Both the position numbers and the translations under genes were made by a program. Shown piece by piece: positions 16,695 through 28,694 of a stretch of DNA of 64,000 nucleotides. The notes beneath the pieces were generated by a model. It ran no database searches, was not told where the DNA came from, and worked only from the letters and a program-made list of their open reading frames with translations. Each line of letters starts with the position of its first letter. Within the stretch, counting starts at the first letter, position 1. Source of the stretch: Polyangiaceae bacterium (GTDB lineage Bacteria; Myxococcota_A; Polyangia; Polyangiales; Polyangiaceae); the NCBI GenBank assembly GCA_025937895.1, contig JAICQL010000003.1:1-64000 (forward strand). Reading direction: 5' to 3'.

Positions 16695-18974
16695 TCAGGT
16701 CGGCTCGCGCTCGCTCGGTGCTGGAGCCGCCGCCTCGCTGCTCTCCATCACTGTCGTGTCGGGCGGCGGGCGCTCGGTATCGGGGGCCGTCTCCAGAGCA
16801 CGCAGCGCGGGCACGTCGCGGCGAGTGGCCTCGTCCGAGGGCGGGCGCTCGGTGTCTGGCGCCGGCTCCCCTGGCGGCGGGCGCTCGGTATCCGGGCCGC
16901 GCTCCTCCTCCAGCTCGGCGTCTGCTCCCACCGGCGCGGGCGGCGGGCGCTCGGTATCGGGGCCCTTCTCGTCCTCCGGCCGTGTCACCTCCACCGGCAG
17001 CGGCCGCGCCGAGGCACGCCCTGGCGGCTTGCTGGGTCTGGTCATGCCCGAAGCGGTGGGCAGGGTGATGCAGAACATCGCGCCCTTTTGCCGCCGATCC
17101 ACCACGTGCACCGAGCCGCCGTGCAGCTTCACCACCGAGTTGGCGAGCTGCAACGCCAGCGCCATGCCCCGGTGCTCGCGCTTCGCCAGGCCGCCCGCCG
17201 GATCGAGCATCTGCTCCAGGTCGGCGGCAGAGTGCATCTTTGCCGGCACGTCCACGTCGATGCGCACATGGTGCAGCCCGTGCCGCTCGGCGCGCACCCA
17301 CATCTTGCCGCCGCCCGATGCGCGCACCGAGTAGGCGATGAAAGTGGCGATGGCGCGCGAGCCGCGGATGCGATCCACCAGCAGGGCAGGGAGATCGGGC
17401 TCGATCTCCTCGTAGATCTGCATGTCGCCGTGGCCGCTCAGGGCCGCCGCCTTGTCCAGCGCCGCCGTGTACAGCTCGCTGAACGGCTCCTCGTCGAACA
17501 TCAGCGAGAGCTGGCCCACCTCGATGCGAGCGGCGTCCAGGATGGTCTCGATCAGGCTCAGCAGCTCCTGCCCGCGATCGGCGATGACCTTCAGGCTCTC
17601 GGCCTGGCCTTCGCTGAGCGGCTCCATTCGCACCAGCTCCGTGAAGCCCAGGATCGAGTTCAGCGGGCTCTTCAGGTCATGGCTGACGCTGGCGAAGAAC
17701 TGGCCGCGCATGCGGGTGGCGGCGGCGCGGGCCGCGATGGCGTCCTGCTGCGCCTGGGCGAAGATGCCGAAGCGATGGGCCACGCCCTCCACGGCGCGCT
17801 GTAGCTCGCGTACGATGCGGAAGCGTGGCAGGCGCGTCTCACCCGTGGGCTTGGCAAAGAGCGCCCGGGTGCCGAGCAGGCGCACGCCCTGCGTGGCGTG
17901 GTACAGATCGCTGGTGAGCGCGTTGCCCAGGAGCAGGCCGAGCGCCGCGGCGATCACCATTGCCAGGGCCGCGATCAGCAGCGACTCCATGCTCAGCACC
18001 TCCACCGTGGAGCCGTGGAAGCGCACCAGCGCGCTGGCGGGTGGGGTGCTGTCGAGCGGCGTGGTGATCTCCAGAAATCCGCCCTCGATCGGGCGCACCT
18101 CGTAGTTGTGCTCGCTCTCGATGATCTGGGTTGGGAAGCCCAGATCCCGCGCCCGCGCATACAGGTCCTGCAGGCCCACGGCCTCCAGGGTGGCGGGCTT
18201 GGGCTCGAACACGGCGCGAGCCATGATGCGCGCCACCCGCTCGCGGCCGTCCTCATCGGCGCGCCGGACGTGCGCATTGACGATCAGCGCGCAGCCCAGC
18301 GCCACGAACAGCATGGGAGTGACGGCCGCGTACAGCAGCCGGCGGCTGATGCGGTCGCGGAACTCGACGTCGTGCTCCTTGCTCAACACGACCTCAGTCA
18401 TCACCTTGGCCGGCACCAGCTCGATCACCTGCAGGAACGACATGCGCACCGTGGCGTAGAAGGCCAGCGCAGCCGTGGCGGCGAACGCCATGCACAGCAG
18501 CATCAAGGCCACTCCAGTGGTCATGTCCATCAGCGCCGGTCGCATGGGCGTGATGAACGGGGTGAGCGAGGCCAGGTGCGGGATCAACCACTGCACCGTG
18601 GCGCGGCCCGCCTGACGGCCCAGCGCGCTCACATCCTTCGCGTCCACGATGTCGCTGTCCTCGGCCAGCGCGCGCAGCAGAAAATCCAGGCGTCGCATGT
18701 CCATGTAGCCGCGCGCGGCCGCGATCACACCCGACGCCAGGGTGAGCAGGAACAGGTACCACGCGGTGCTGATGCTCAGCTCGCGATTGAGCTGCAGTAG
18801 CACCGGCGGGATCAGCGCCAGCACCGTGGCCAGGGCCAGCGAGAAGCTGAGCATCGTGAAGCCGACGACGCTGCGCAGATCCTGGATGGTGCTGCGCCGG
18901 TGCGCCAGGCTGGTGACAGCCGTGGTCAGGCGCGGCACGGTGTCGCGCTGGCTCCTGGGCTCCAGCTTGCTCAT
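16695..18974 (-). CDS. Membrane histidine kinase homologue with degenerate ATP-binding domain
   Basis: 759 residues. Several membrane spans occur in the first 170 residues and around 210-230, then a periplasmic region, a further span near 330-350 and a HisKA domain with an intact phospho-acceptor box (FFASVSHDLKSPLNSILGF). The following HATPase-like region aligns end to end with the family but the key motifs are gone: the N box reads AIATFIAYSVRAS with no Asn, the G1 box reads VDVPAKM in place of DxGxG, and G2 lacks the Gly-rich GLGL pattern. It should therefore not bind ATP. The tail is disordered with about four PDTERPP motifs. It starts 3 bp after the stop of an intact histidine kinase, suggesting a partner or acceptor role. 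Confidence 0.85.
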   Translation of the reverse strand: MSKLEPRSQRDTVPRLTTAVTSLAHRRSTIQDLRSVVGFTMLSFSLALATVLALIPPVLLQLNRELSISTAWYLFLLTLASGVIAAARGYMDMRRLDFLLRALAEDSDIVDAKDVSALGRQAGRATVQWLIPHLASLTPFITPMRPALMDMTTGVALMLLCMAFAATAALAFYATVRMSFLQVIELVPAKVMTEVVLSKEHDVEFRDRISRRLLYAAVTPMLFVALGCALIVNAHVRRADEDGRERVARIMARAVFEPKPATLEAVGLQDLYARARDLGFPTQIIESEHNYEVRPIEGGFLEITTPLDSTPPASALVRFHGSTVEVLSMESLLIAALAMVIAAALGLLLGNALTSDLYHATQGVRLLGTRALFAKPTGETRLPRFRIVRELQRAVEGVAHRFGIFAQAQQDAIAARAAATRMRGQFFASVSHDLKSPLNSILGFTELVRMEPLSEGQAESLKVIADRGQELLSLIETILDAARIEVGQLSLMFDEEPFSELYTAALDKAAALSGHGDMQIYEEIEPDLPALLVDRIRGSRAIATFIAYSVRASGGGKMWVRAERHGLHHVRIDVDVPAKMHSAADLEQMLDPAGGLAKREHRGMALALQLANSVVKLHGGSVHVVDRRQKGAMFCITLPTASGMTRPSKPPGRASARPLPVEVTRPEDEKGPDTERPPPAPVGADAELEEERGPDTERPPPGEPAPDTERPPSDEATRRDVPALRALETAPDTERPPPDTTVMESSEAAAPAPSEREPT

Positions 18975-18977
18975 GGG

Positions 18978-20618
18978 TCAGCGCTCGATGCTCCGGGCCA
19001 GCTCGGACGACAGGCGCAGAGTGTTGCCGCGCGGGATGTCGGCCTGCTGCGGCGCGGCGTCATTCTCCGGCGGACCGCCGATCGGGATCAGCACGGAGAA
19101 GCGCGAGCCCTCGCCCAGCTTGCTCTCCAGCTCGATGCGTCCGCCGTGCATGCGCACCAGGCGCCGCGTGATGGCCAGACCCAGCCCGCTGCCCGCTCCG
19201 CGCGACTGCCAGTCCCCCGCCTGCCGGTACTCCTCGAACACGGCCGCTTGCTCTTCCTTGGCGATGCCCAGGCCCGAGTCGGTCACGGTCAAGGCGGCGT
19301 GGTCACCACTCCTACCGACGGTCACCACCACACCGCCGCGGCTCGTGAACTTGATGGCGTTGCTGACCAGGTTGCCGAGCACCTGCCGGATCCGCAGCTG
19401 GTCGGCCACCGCCTCCACGGGCTCGCCCTGGATCTCGATGTTGAGATCCTTCGCCTCTGCGGCGACGCGGCTCTCGCGCACCACGTCTGCGGCGATGCTC
19501 CACAGGTTGGTCTTCTTCAGCTGCAGGTTGAGGCGGCCCGTCTCCAGCGCAGAGAGATCCAGGATGTCGTTGATCAGCGAGCGCAGGTGAGAGCCGCTCT
19601 GGCGCACGACCTGCAAGTTCTCCCGCGCCTCGGCGCTGAGCGGGCCGTCCACCTCGCTCAGCAGTACGTCGGCGAAGCCCAGGATCACGTTCAACGGCGT
19701 GCGCAGCTCGTGGCTGAGCGCCGCCAGGAAGTCGCTGCGCTCCCGCTCGTAGCTCAGGGCGCCCGAGAGATCGCGACGATAGGCGTCCTCCGCGGCGTAA
19801 AAGCGCTCCACCAGGCGGTTGAAGGCCACGGTGAGCTGACCTACCTGATCCACCCCGCGCACCATCACCGCCTGTCCGCCTGGCGCGCTGTCCAGCGCCG
19901 TCATGGCCAGGATGCGGTCGCGCACGAAGCTCACGTCCGAGTGCACCGAGCGCGCCAGGTAATATGCGACGAAGGCAGCCACCCCCACCAGGATCAAGGT
20001 GAAGCCTGCCACCGAGCGCACCAGCGGTGAGGTGGCGGACGGTGTCTCCGCGGCAGTGACGAAGCCGATCAACCACAGGCCCGCCAGGGGGGCGTCGAGC
20101 TGTACGGCGTAGAAGTGCGCGCGGCCGTGCTCGGTCTGCGTGTCGCCGTAGCCGAGCTTCTTGAGCACCATGATGCTCTGCGTGTGCGGTGGCCCGTCGG
20201 TGGCGTCGATCACCACGCTGCCCGTTTCGTCCACGACGACGAACTCCGCTCCCGAGCGATCCGCCGCGCGCTGCAGCACCTCGTTGAACTCCGGATCGGG
20301 GTGCTGCTTCATGCGCTCTGCGAGCGTGCCCCTGGCGCGAGCCGAGCCGTCGGTGCCGAGCGCCGCGTGCGGCGTGGCGCGCAGGCGCTCGCCCAGGGTG
20401 AGCGTCAGGATCTTGGCCTGCAGCGCCGTCGAGCGCTCGCTCTCGTAGCGCAGTTGATCCACGCCGAAGCGGGTGATCGCTGCCGCCGCCGCGACGCCCA
20501 CCACGATCACGATCGCCGGTACCACCGGCAGGAAGGGGAAGCCGCCCGGCGAGCGTGGCCGATCCTTGACCTTGCGCGCCACGGGCCAGAGCCGAGCGGT
20601 CGGTCCCCGCTCGCTCAT
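18978..20618 (-). CDS. Membrane-bound sensor histidine kinase
   Basis: 546 residues. A first membrane span (VVPAIVIVVGVAAAAAI) is followed by a periplasmic sensor region of roughly 140 residues, a second span (GFTLILVGVAAFVAYYLA), a HAMP-like linker and a kinase core. The H box is FLAALSHELRTPLNVILGF, the N box NLVSNAIKFTSRGG, G1 TDSGLGI and G2 GSGLGLAITRRL, so all catalytic motifs are intact. No receiver domain or response regulator is next to it. It starts 1 bp after the GNAT gene stop and is followed 3 bp later by the degenerate kinase, so all are probably one transcript and the two kinases may form heterodimers. Confidence 0.95.
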   Translation of the reverse strand: MSERGPTARLWPVARKVKDRPRSPGGFPFLPVVPAIVIVVGVAAAAAITRFGVDQLRYESERSTALQAKILTLTLGERLRATPHAALGTDGSARARGTLAERMKQHPDPEFNEVLQRAADRSGAEFVVVDETGSVVIDATDGPPHTQSIMVLKKLGYGDTQTEHGRAHFYAVQLDAPLAGLWLIGFVTAAETPSATSPLVRSVAGFTLILVGVAAFVAYYLARSVHSDVSFVRDRILAMTALDSAPGGQAVMVRGVDQVGQLTVAFNRLVERFYAAEDAYRRDLSGALSYERERSDFLAALSHELRTPLNVILGFADVLLSEVDGPLSAEARENLQVVRQSGSHLRSLINDILDLSALETGRLNLQLKKTNLWSIAADVVRESRVAAEAKDLNIEIQGEPVEAVADQLRIRQVLGNLVSNAIKFTSRGGVVVTVGRSGDHAALTVTDSGLGIAKEEQAAVFEEYRQAGDWQSRGAGSGLGLAITRRLVRMHGGRIELESKLGEGSRFSVLIPIGGPPENDAAPQQADIPRGNTLRLSSELARSIER

Positions 20619-20619
20619 C

Positions 20620-21204
20620 TCAGTCGGTCGACAGCTTGCTGAAGACCGCGTGATCTACCCATCGTGACGCGACGAACTCGGCTTGCCTGGCGATGCCCTC
20701 CGGCTTGAAGCCGAGCCGGCCGATGACGCCCAGGCTCGCGTGATTGCCAGTCGCGGCTGCACAGCGGATGCGGTGCACGCCCACCCGCGCAAACGCAAAG
20801 CGCACGCACGCGCCAGCGGCCTCCGTCATCAGACCCCTGCCCGCCGCGTCCTGGCGCAGCCAGTAGCCGAGCTCACAGGACAGGTGCAGGTGCACGCACG
20901 AGTCGAGCCCGACGACGCCGAGCAACGCGTCCGTCTCGCGATCGCGAATGCCGAAGCGCACGGCGCGCCCCGCGTCCCAGTCGCTGGCGCAGGCGTTCGC
21001 GTAGCGACGGCTGGCTTCGGGCGTGTTGTTGAAGGGCACCCACGGTAGCCAGCGCTCGAGGTGCTCGCGTGAGCCCTCGATCACCTCCCACAGCTCCGGG
21101 CCATCGGAGGCGTCGATCGGCGTGAGCCGAGTGCGCTCCGTACGGAGCGGTTCTGCACGCAGCGCGGCGCGCGAGGGGATCGATAGAGCACGTCTCTTGG
21201 GCAC
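20620..21204 (-). CDS. GNAT acetyltransferase, RimJ/RimL type
   Basis: About 194 residues from the GTG at 21204, which lies after the stop of the upstream kinase gene and has GGGA near it; the ORF-track start would overlap that gene by about 100 bp. The sequence follows the ribosomal-protein N-acetyltransferase pattern: TERTRLTP at the start, FGIRDRETDALLGVVGL, then the acetyl-CoA motif LGYWLRQDAAGRGLMTEA, and the late NHASLGVIGRLGFKPEG block. It would acetylate an amino group of a protein or small molecule. Its place between a Ser/Thr kinase and two histidine kinases hints that a signalling protein could be the substrate, which is inference only. Confidence 0.93.
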   Translation of the reverse strand: MPKRRALSIPSRAALRAEPLRTERTRLTPIDASDGPELWEVIEGSREHLERWLPWVPFNNTPEASRRYANACASDWDAGRAVRFGIRDRETDALLGVVGLDSCVHLHLSCELGYWLRQDAAGRGLMTEAAGACVRFAFARVGVHRIRCAAATGNHASLGVIGRLGFKPEGIARQAEFVASRWVDHAVFSKLSTD

Positions 21205-21220
21205 GGCGTTCCCGCTCGAT

Positions 21221-23728
<2,508 letters not shown>

Positions 23729-23729
23729 C

Positions 23730-24803
23730 CTAGGGTACATCACGGCCGTCTCGCAGTGGCGGCTTGCGCAGGAGGTGAGCCAACTCGTTGGGCAATGCTT
23801 CGGGGGCCCCTGTGAGCAGGGCGGTCAGAGGAACGGACGAGAGAGTATGCCAATACAGATAGGCATGGCGCTGACGCAATCGGAGTTTGCTGCCCGCGCC
23901 ACCCCCTGCGGGTGCATGCGTGCGCTCGATTGCTGCGGCGAAGGCCTTGGCGGTATATGTAGGTTCTAGTGCCAGGCCGAACGAGCGGGCGAGCCCCGTC
24001 GCCGTGATCGCGCGTTCGCTCGCGTGTCCGTATCCCGCGCCCACGAACGAGCTCTCGATCTCGAGCCTAGCAAGCGCGCGCGCCGCGTGCAGTGGCCGTC
24101 CCTGGCGCCACAGCGCGTTCAGCGCCTGTCCGGTGATGATGGCGCGCAGCAGGGGATTGGCCGCAACCTGCACCGCGATCACTCGCCGCGCGATGCCCGT
24201 CTCCAGCACGCCAGCGAGCAAGCCTGCCGCCGTGCTGCCCGAGCCCGCGGCCACGACGATGCCCTCCAGGCGCTCGATGCCAGCCCGTCGGAGTTGTTCC
24301 TGCAGCTCGTCCACTGCCAGGCGATACGCCCAGGTGCCGGCAACACCCCAGCCTCCCGGACCGATCACGAAGTCGCCCGGCTGTCGTTCGCGGCGCAGCA
24401 GGCGCAGCGCAGCGAGCCCCGAGGTCGCTGGGACGGCTGCGAGGCCGGCGTGCAGGGCGGCGCGCAAGGTGTCCTCGGCGTGCTCCGTCCAGGGCTGGGG
24501 CGTCAGCACCGCTCGTGTGGGCAGCCCCAGCCGGGCGCCAAACACGCAGGTAGCCAGCACGTGGTGGCTGCCAGCGGCGCCGATGGTCAGCAAGCGTCGG
24601 GCGCCCTGGCGCTGCGCCAGCGCCAGCAAGCGCTCCAGCTTGCGCACTTTGTTGCCGCCATAGAGCTGCGCGCTATGGCCGTCGTCCTTCAGCCACAGCT
24701 CGCCCTCGAGAGGCTCTGGTAGCTCGACTTTTCGCACGGGCGTGGGATAGCTCCCGAGCGGGATCACATCGGCGTCGATCGGGTTGCTGCGCGCACTGGC
24801 CAT
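23730..24803 (-). CDS. PLP-dependent enzyme of the D-cysteine desulfhydrase / ACC deaminase group
   Basis: Fold-type II pyridoxal-phosphate enzyme of about 357 residues. The PLP lysine is in LYGGNKVRKLERLLA, the usual GNKxRK motif of the DcyD/ACC deaminase branch; a Ser-His pair in GAAGSHHVLA and the phosphate-binding glycine loop VVAAGSGSTAAGLLAG follow, and the late TYTAKAF block is family-typical. Known relatives release ammonia from D-cysteine, D-serine or 1-aminocyclopropane-1-carboxylate; the substrate cannot be chosen here. I start it at the ATG at 24803, which leaves room for promoters between it and divergent glnB; 24887 is also possible. It heads the five-gene signalling operon, its stop being 1 bp before the kinase start. 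Confidence 0.9.
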   Translation of the reverse strand: MASARSNPIDADVIPLGSYPTPVRKVELPEPLEGELWLKDDGHSAQLYGGNKVRKLERLLALAQRQGARRLLTIGAAGSHHVLATCVFGARLGLPTRAVLTPQPWTEHAEDTLRAALHAGLAAVPATSGLAALRLLRRERQPGDFVIGPGGWGVAGTWAYRLAVDELQEQLRRAGIERLEGIVVAAGSGSTAAGLLAGVLETGIARRVIAVQVAANPLLRAIITGQALNALWRQGRPLHAARALARLEIESSFVGAGYGHASERAITATGLARSFGLALEPTYTAKAFAAAIERTHAPAGGGAGSKLRLRQRHAYLYWHTLSSVPLTALLTGAPEALPNELAHLLRKPPLRDGRDVP

Positions 24804-24875
24804 CTGAAAAAACGAGGCCTTCACCTCGCCAGTTTTCCGGGGGAACGTTTCTCCCGGAAACATGGAGAGTTGTAA

Positions 24876-25268
<393 letters not shown>

Positions 25269-25487
25269 TTGGCTGCGGCAGCAGATGCGCGGACGTTAGG
25301 GCTTACCGGCTGGTGCTCTCGAGTCAGTGACGGGTCGTCGAGAAGGGCACTCTCTGCTTACGGTTCAGATCCATTCATCAGAGATCACCAGCTGGTCGAA
25401 TGTCCGCGAGCGCCGCGAGGAGGGGGCGACAGTAGCTCCGCGAGCCGAGCGCGAGCGCCCGCGGACCAACCAGCCGCTGCCGTTCGC

Positions 25488-25578
25488 CAGTGCTGCTCCG
25501 TCAGTGCCGCGCTCCGTCAGTGCCGCGCTCCGTCAGTGCCGTGCTCCGTCGGCGCTGCTCCCGTCAGTGCCACTCCGG
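25488..25578. repeat. Degenerate 16-bp tandem repeat in the glnB downstream region
   Basis: The 413-bp gap after glnB has no gene I can support. It holds about six copies of a 16-bp unit, consensus CAGTGCCGCGCTCCGT; the two central copies are identical and the outer ones diverge or lose a base. It is flanked by unremarkable GC-rich sequence, and no hairpin with a T-run was seen for glnB termination. ORF-track translations across it are repetitive shadows. Confidence 0.8.
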
Positions 25579-25681
25579 AAAGACGCCCACCTACTTGAAC
25601 GACATCGCCGTGTACGACACGCGGACATGCGCGAGATCGGCATCGAGATCCTGGGCCGCGGTGCCACGGCCGTGACCCCGC

Positions 25682-28504
25682 TCAGCTGCGCGAGCCGAAG
25701 GCGCGCGCGTGGACGTTCAGCAGCTTGCCGCACAGGATGCGAGCCAGGTTCATCGTAAGCTGCAGCGCGAGCTGCGGCTGGTGCTGGCTCAGCTCCTCCA
25801 GCGAGGCACGGGTGATGCGCAGCACGCGCGTGCCATCCATGGTGGCGTGCACGTCAGCCGGGCGCGGCGTGTTGTGCAAGAACGAGAGCGTGCCCAGGAT
25901 CTCGCCCGGGCCAACCTCCACGGCGCCTGCGGCCTGCTCCACCCGCAGGCCACCGGCCAGCACGACCAGCACCGACGCCTGTCGATCGCCACGGCCCGAG
26001 ACGCAGGCGCCCCTGGCAGCATCCACCAGCTGCCCCTGCGCCAGAAAGGCCTGCACGGCCTCGCGCGCGATCCCGTCGAATAGCCCGTCGGCGTTGCCGC
26101 CACCCGTGAACAGCGCGTCCAGCTGCTCATCGCTCAGTCGTAGCGCGGCAGAGCGCCGGCGCAGCTCCGCTGCTTGCTCCGGCGCGCTCAAGCGCGCCGC
26201 CTCCAGCAAGGCGGCAGCTGCATTCCCGGGCTCGCCCAGGTGCAGGCGCGTCTCCGCCAGCCGCTCCAGCACCTCCACTTGCTCGGGCGCGCCCAGCCCC
26301 AGCGCGAGGGCACGCTCGTACAGCTGCACGGCGTGATCAAAGGCCAGCCCGAGCTCCGCCCGGCGAGCGGCGGCGATCGCATAGTGCCGGGCGCGTTCAT
26401 CGTCGCCCGCCTTCCAGTAGTGATCTGCGAGCGTCTCTGCTTCCGCGCCGCGCGCCAGCAGCGCGTCTGCCCAGCGGCGATGATGAGCCGCGAGCTCGGC
26501 GGCGCTCAGCCGCGCCGAGAGCACCTGGGCAATGCGCTCGTGCCGCACGCCGACGCACTCACGCCCGTGGTGATACACGGCCTGTGCGAGGCCCGCGTCC
26601 GACAGCTGTCCCAGGCAGACCCGGGCGCGCTCGATCGGCAGCTCCAGGGCCTCTGCTACCGCCTCCGGCAAGGCCGGCGCGCCCGCCACCGCGAGCAGAT
26701 CCAGGCAGCCGCGCGCCTCCGGCGCGAGGCGCCGTAGCTCGAAATCCACCAGCGCATCGAGCGGAGCGACAGCGCCCTGCGGCACGCCCTCCGGGTGCTG
26801 GCTCAGGTGCTCACAGAACAGCGAGATGAGCAGGGGATCGCCTGCCGTCTCCTCCGCGATGCGCCAGGCCACCCGATCGCTGCAGCGCAGCGTGTCCTTG
26901 CACAGGGCAAATGCATGCTCCGGCGCGAGCGGGCCGATCTGGCGGTGCTGGCGCACGGCGGCGCCCAGCGAGCTGGCTCCGCCCAGCCGGAGGAAGAAGG
27001 AGCCGTCGCTGCCGGCCGGTGGCCGGTGCGTGCCGAGCAGCAGCAGGGCGGGGGGATCGGGCGCGCTGCACAACCGCAGCAGGAGCTCCGCGCTGTCCTC
27101 ATCTCCCCACTCCAGATTGTCGATCAGGATCAGCAGCGGGCCCTGATCCGAGATGCGCCCCAGCAGCTCCTTCAGCGCGGTAAATGCTCGCTCGCGCTGC
27201 TCCGAGAGCGCCATGGCGGGCTGCACCAGGCTACGCTGGGCTTGAATGGCCGGCACGCGCTCCAGCACCGGAAAGAGGCTCGTCAACGCCCGGCAGTTTC
27301 TGGGCAGCAGCTCGTTGGCTCGACTCTCTGGCAAGCGGCTCAGATAGCGGCTCAGCGCGTCGATGACGGCGTCGAACGCCTTGTAGGGCAGCGCCTCACG
27401 CGGGTAACAGCGCCCCGCCAGCACCACGGCGCTCGGATCTCGGCGCACCTCGCGAGCAAAGTGCCGGGCCAGCAGGCTCTTGCCAAAGCCGCTCTGTCCC
27501 TCGAGAAAGAGCACCTGCGGTAGCCCGCGCCGGGACTGCTCGAGCGCCTGCTGCAGCCACTCGCGCTCCGCCTCCCGCCCGACGAGGCGCTGGGGGTCGG
27601 GCAGCTGAGAGACGCGCGCCGAGCCGTCCAGGGTCAAGGTACGGCGCACGGCGGCCTCGCCCGCGCGCGTGTCGGCGGAGCGCTGCAGCAGCTGCAGCGC
27701 GAGCTGCTCCAGATCCGGCGGCAGACCATCGATCAGGGCGGAGGGCGGTGCTGGATCCTCCGTCTGCTTGCGCAGCAGCACATCGTTCAGGCTGCCCTCG
27801 AACGGCAGCTGGCCGGTGAGCGCGCGGTACAACATGGCGCCGACCGCGTACCAGTCGGTGGCCTTGGTGGCGCGGCGGCCCGCAGCCTGCTCGGGCGCCA
27901 TGTACGCTGGCGTACCGACCACCGCCCGCTCGTCCAGGCTCGCTTCATGGGCGTCGGGCCCTCGACCGTCCGCTAGCACCAGCCCGAAGTCGAGCACCAC
28001 CACGCGGCCTTCGGGCGTGACCAGCACGTTGCTGGGCTTGAGGTCGCGATGCAACCTGCCCGCCGCGTGGATCGCGCTCACCCCGAGCGCCAGCTGGGCC
28101 AGCGCCGAGCGCAGCCGGCCCTCGTCGAAGGGCCGTCGGCGGCGTGGATCGATGCGCGTCTCGGTGATGGAGAGCGTGCCGCCGTCGGCGGCGGTGGCAG
28201 CGCCATCCGAGCGCAGGACATGCTCGGTGAAGGGCGTACCGTTCACCAGCTCCATCGTGAAGAACCAGCTGTCATCGTCGTTGACCATGTCGTACAGCGC
28301 GACGACGTTGGGGTGCCGTACGTCTGCCAGGGAGCGGAACTCCTTCTTCAGGTCGTAGATGCCGGCCGGGTCAATGCGGCTCAGGGTCTTGAGCGCCACG
28401 TGCTCGCCGCGCTCGCGGTCGAACACCTCGTACACGATGCCCATCCCACCGGCGCCGAGCCGACGGAGCGGCTGGTAGCGCGCCGTGCCCAGAAACTCCG
28501 TCAT
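25682..28504 (-). CDS. Ser/Thr protein kinase fused to an AAA-type ATPase and a cyclic-nucleotide-binding domain
   Basis: 940 residues from the ATG at 28504 (MTEFLGTARYQPL); the longer ORF start would run into the divergent gene. Residues 1-290 are a kinase with LGAGGMGIVYE, LHRDLKPSNVL, DFGLVLAD and GTPAYMAPEQ. Next comes an ATPase module with Walker A EGQSGFGKSLLA and a Walker B-like LILIDNLEWGDE, as in the large kinase-ATPase regulators of myxobacteria. A helical region with TPR-like features follows. The last 130 residues look like a CAP-type cNMP-binding domain (LAGGLRVEQ, VGPGEILGTLSFLHNTPRPADV), as in cAMP/cGMP-gated regulators. The fusion could let nucleotide binding control the kinase. 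It is cytosolic. A stand-alone receiver gene is transcribed divergently 190 bp away. Confidence 0.93.
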   Translation of the reverse strand: MTEFLGTARYQPLRRLGAGGMGIVYEVFDRERGEHVALKTLSRIDPAGIYDLKKEFRSLADVRHPNVVALYDMVNDDDSWFFTMELVNGTPFTEHVLRSDGAATAADGGTLSITETRIDPRRRRPFDEGRLRSALAQLALGVSAIHAAGRLHRDLKPSNVLVTPEGRVVVLDFGLVLADGRGPDAHEASLDERAVVGTPAYMAPEQAAGRRATKATDWYAVGAMLYRALTGQLPFEGSLNDVLLRKQTEDPAPPSALIDGLPPDLEQLALQLLQRSADTRAGEAAVRRTLTLDGSARVSQLPDPQRLVGREAEREWLQQALEQSRRGLPQVLFLEGQSGFGKSLLARHFAREVRRDPSAVVLAGRCYPREALPYKAFDAVIDALSRYLSRLPESRANELLPRNCRALTSLFPVLERVPAIQAQRSLVQPAMALSEQRERAFTALKELLGRISDQGPLLILIDNLEWGDEDSAELLLRLCSAPDPPALLLLGTHRPPAGSDGSFFLRLGGASSLGAAVRQHRQIGPLAPEHAFALCKDTLRCSDRVAWRIAEETAGDPLLISLFCEHLSQHPEGVPQGAVAPLDALVDFELRRLAPEARGCLDLLAVAGAPALPEAVAEALELPIERARVCLGQLSDAGLAQAVYHHGRECVGVRHERIAQVLSARLSAAELAAHHRRWADALLARGAEAETLADHYWKAGDDERARHYAIAAARRAELGLAFDHAVQLYERALALGLGAPEQVEVLERLAETRLHLGEPGNAAAALLEAARLSAPEQAAELRRRSAALRLSDEQLDALFTGGGNADGLFDGIAREAVQAFLAQGQLVDAARGACVSGRGDRQASVLVVLAGGLRVEQAAGAVEVGPGEILGTLSFLHNTPRPADVHATMDGTRVLRITRASLEELSQHQPQLALQLTMNLARILCGKLLNVHARAFGSRS

Positions 28505-28694
28505 GACTCGCACTTTCTTGGCACGAGGTCTGACGTGCTGTCTCGCAACCGTCCAGCTTCTGGCGCTCCAAGTGCAGCGGCCCGCCGTCCGGTGAAGCCC
28601 GGCGGTGGCGCTGGCGGGCGAAGCTTGGGCCTGGCCAGGACCGGAGTTGATTGCGGAGGACGCGCGCTGCGCTAGAGGAGCCTCAGAGAAGAGC

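Noticed and set aside
25488-25578. Coding repeat protein between glnB and the kinase
   Set aside because: The 16-bp unit breaks the frame in every copy, so it is not coding.
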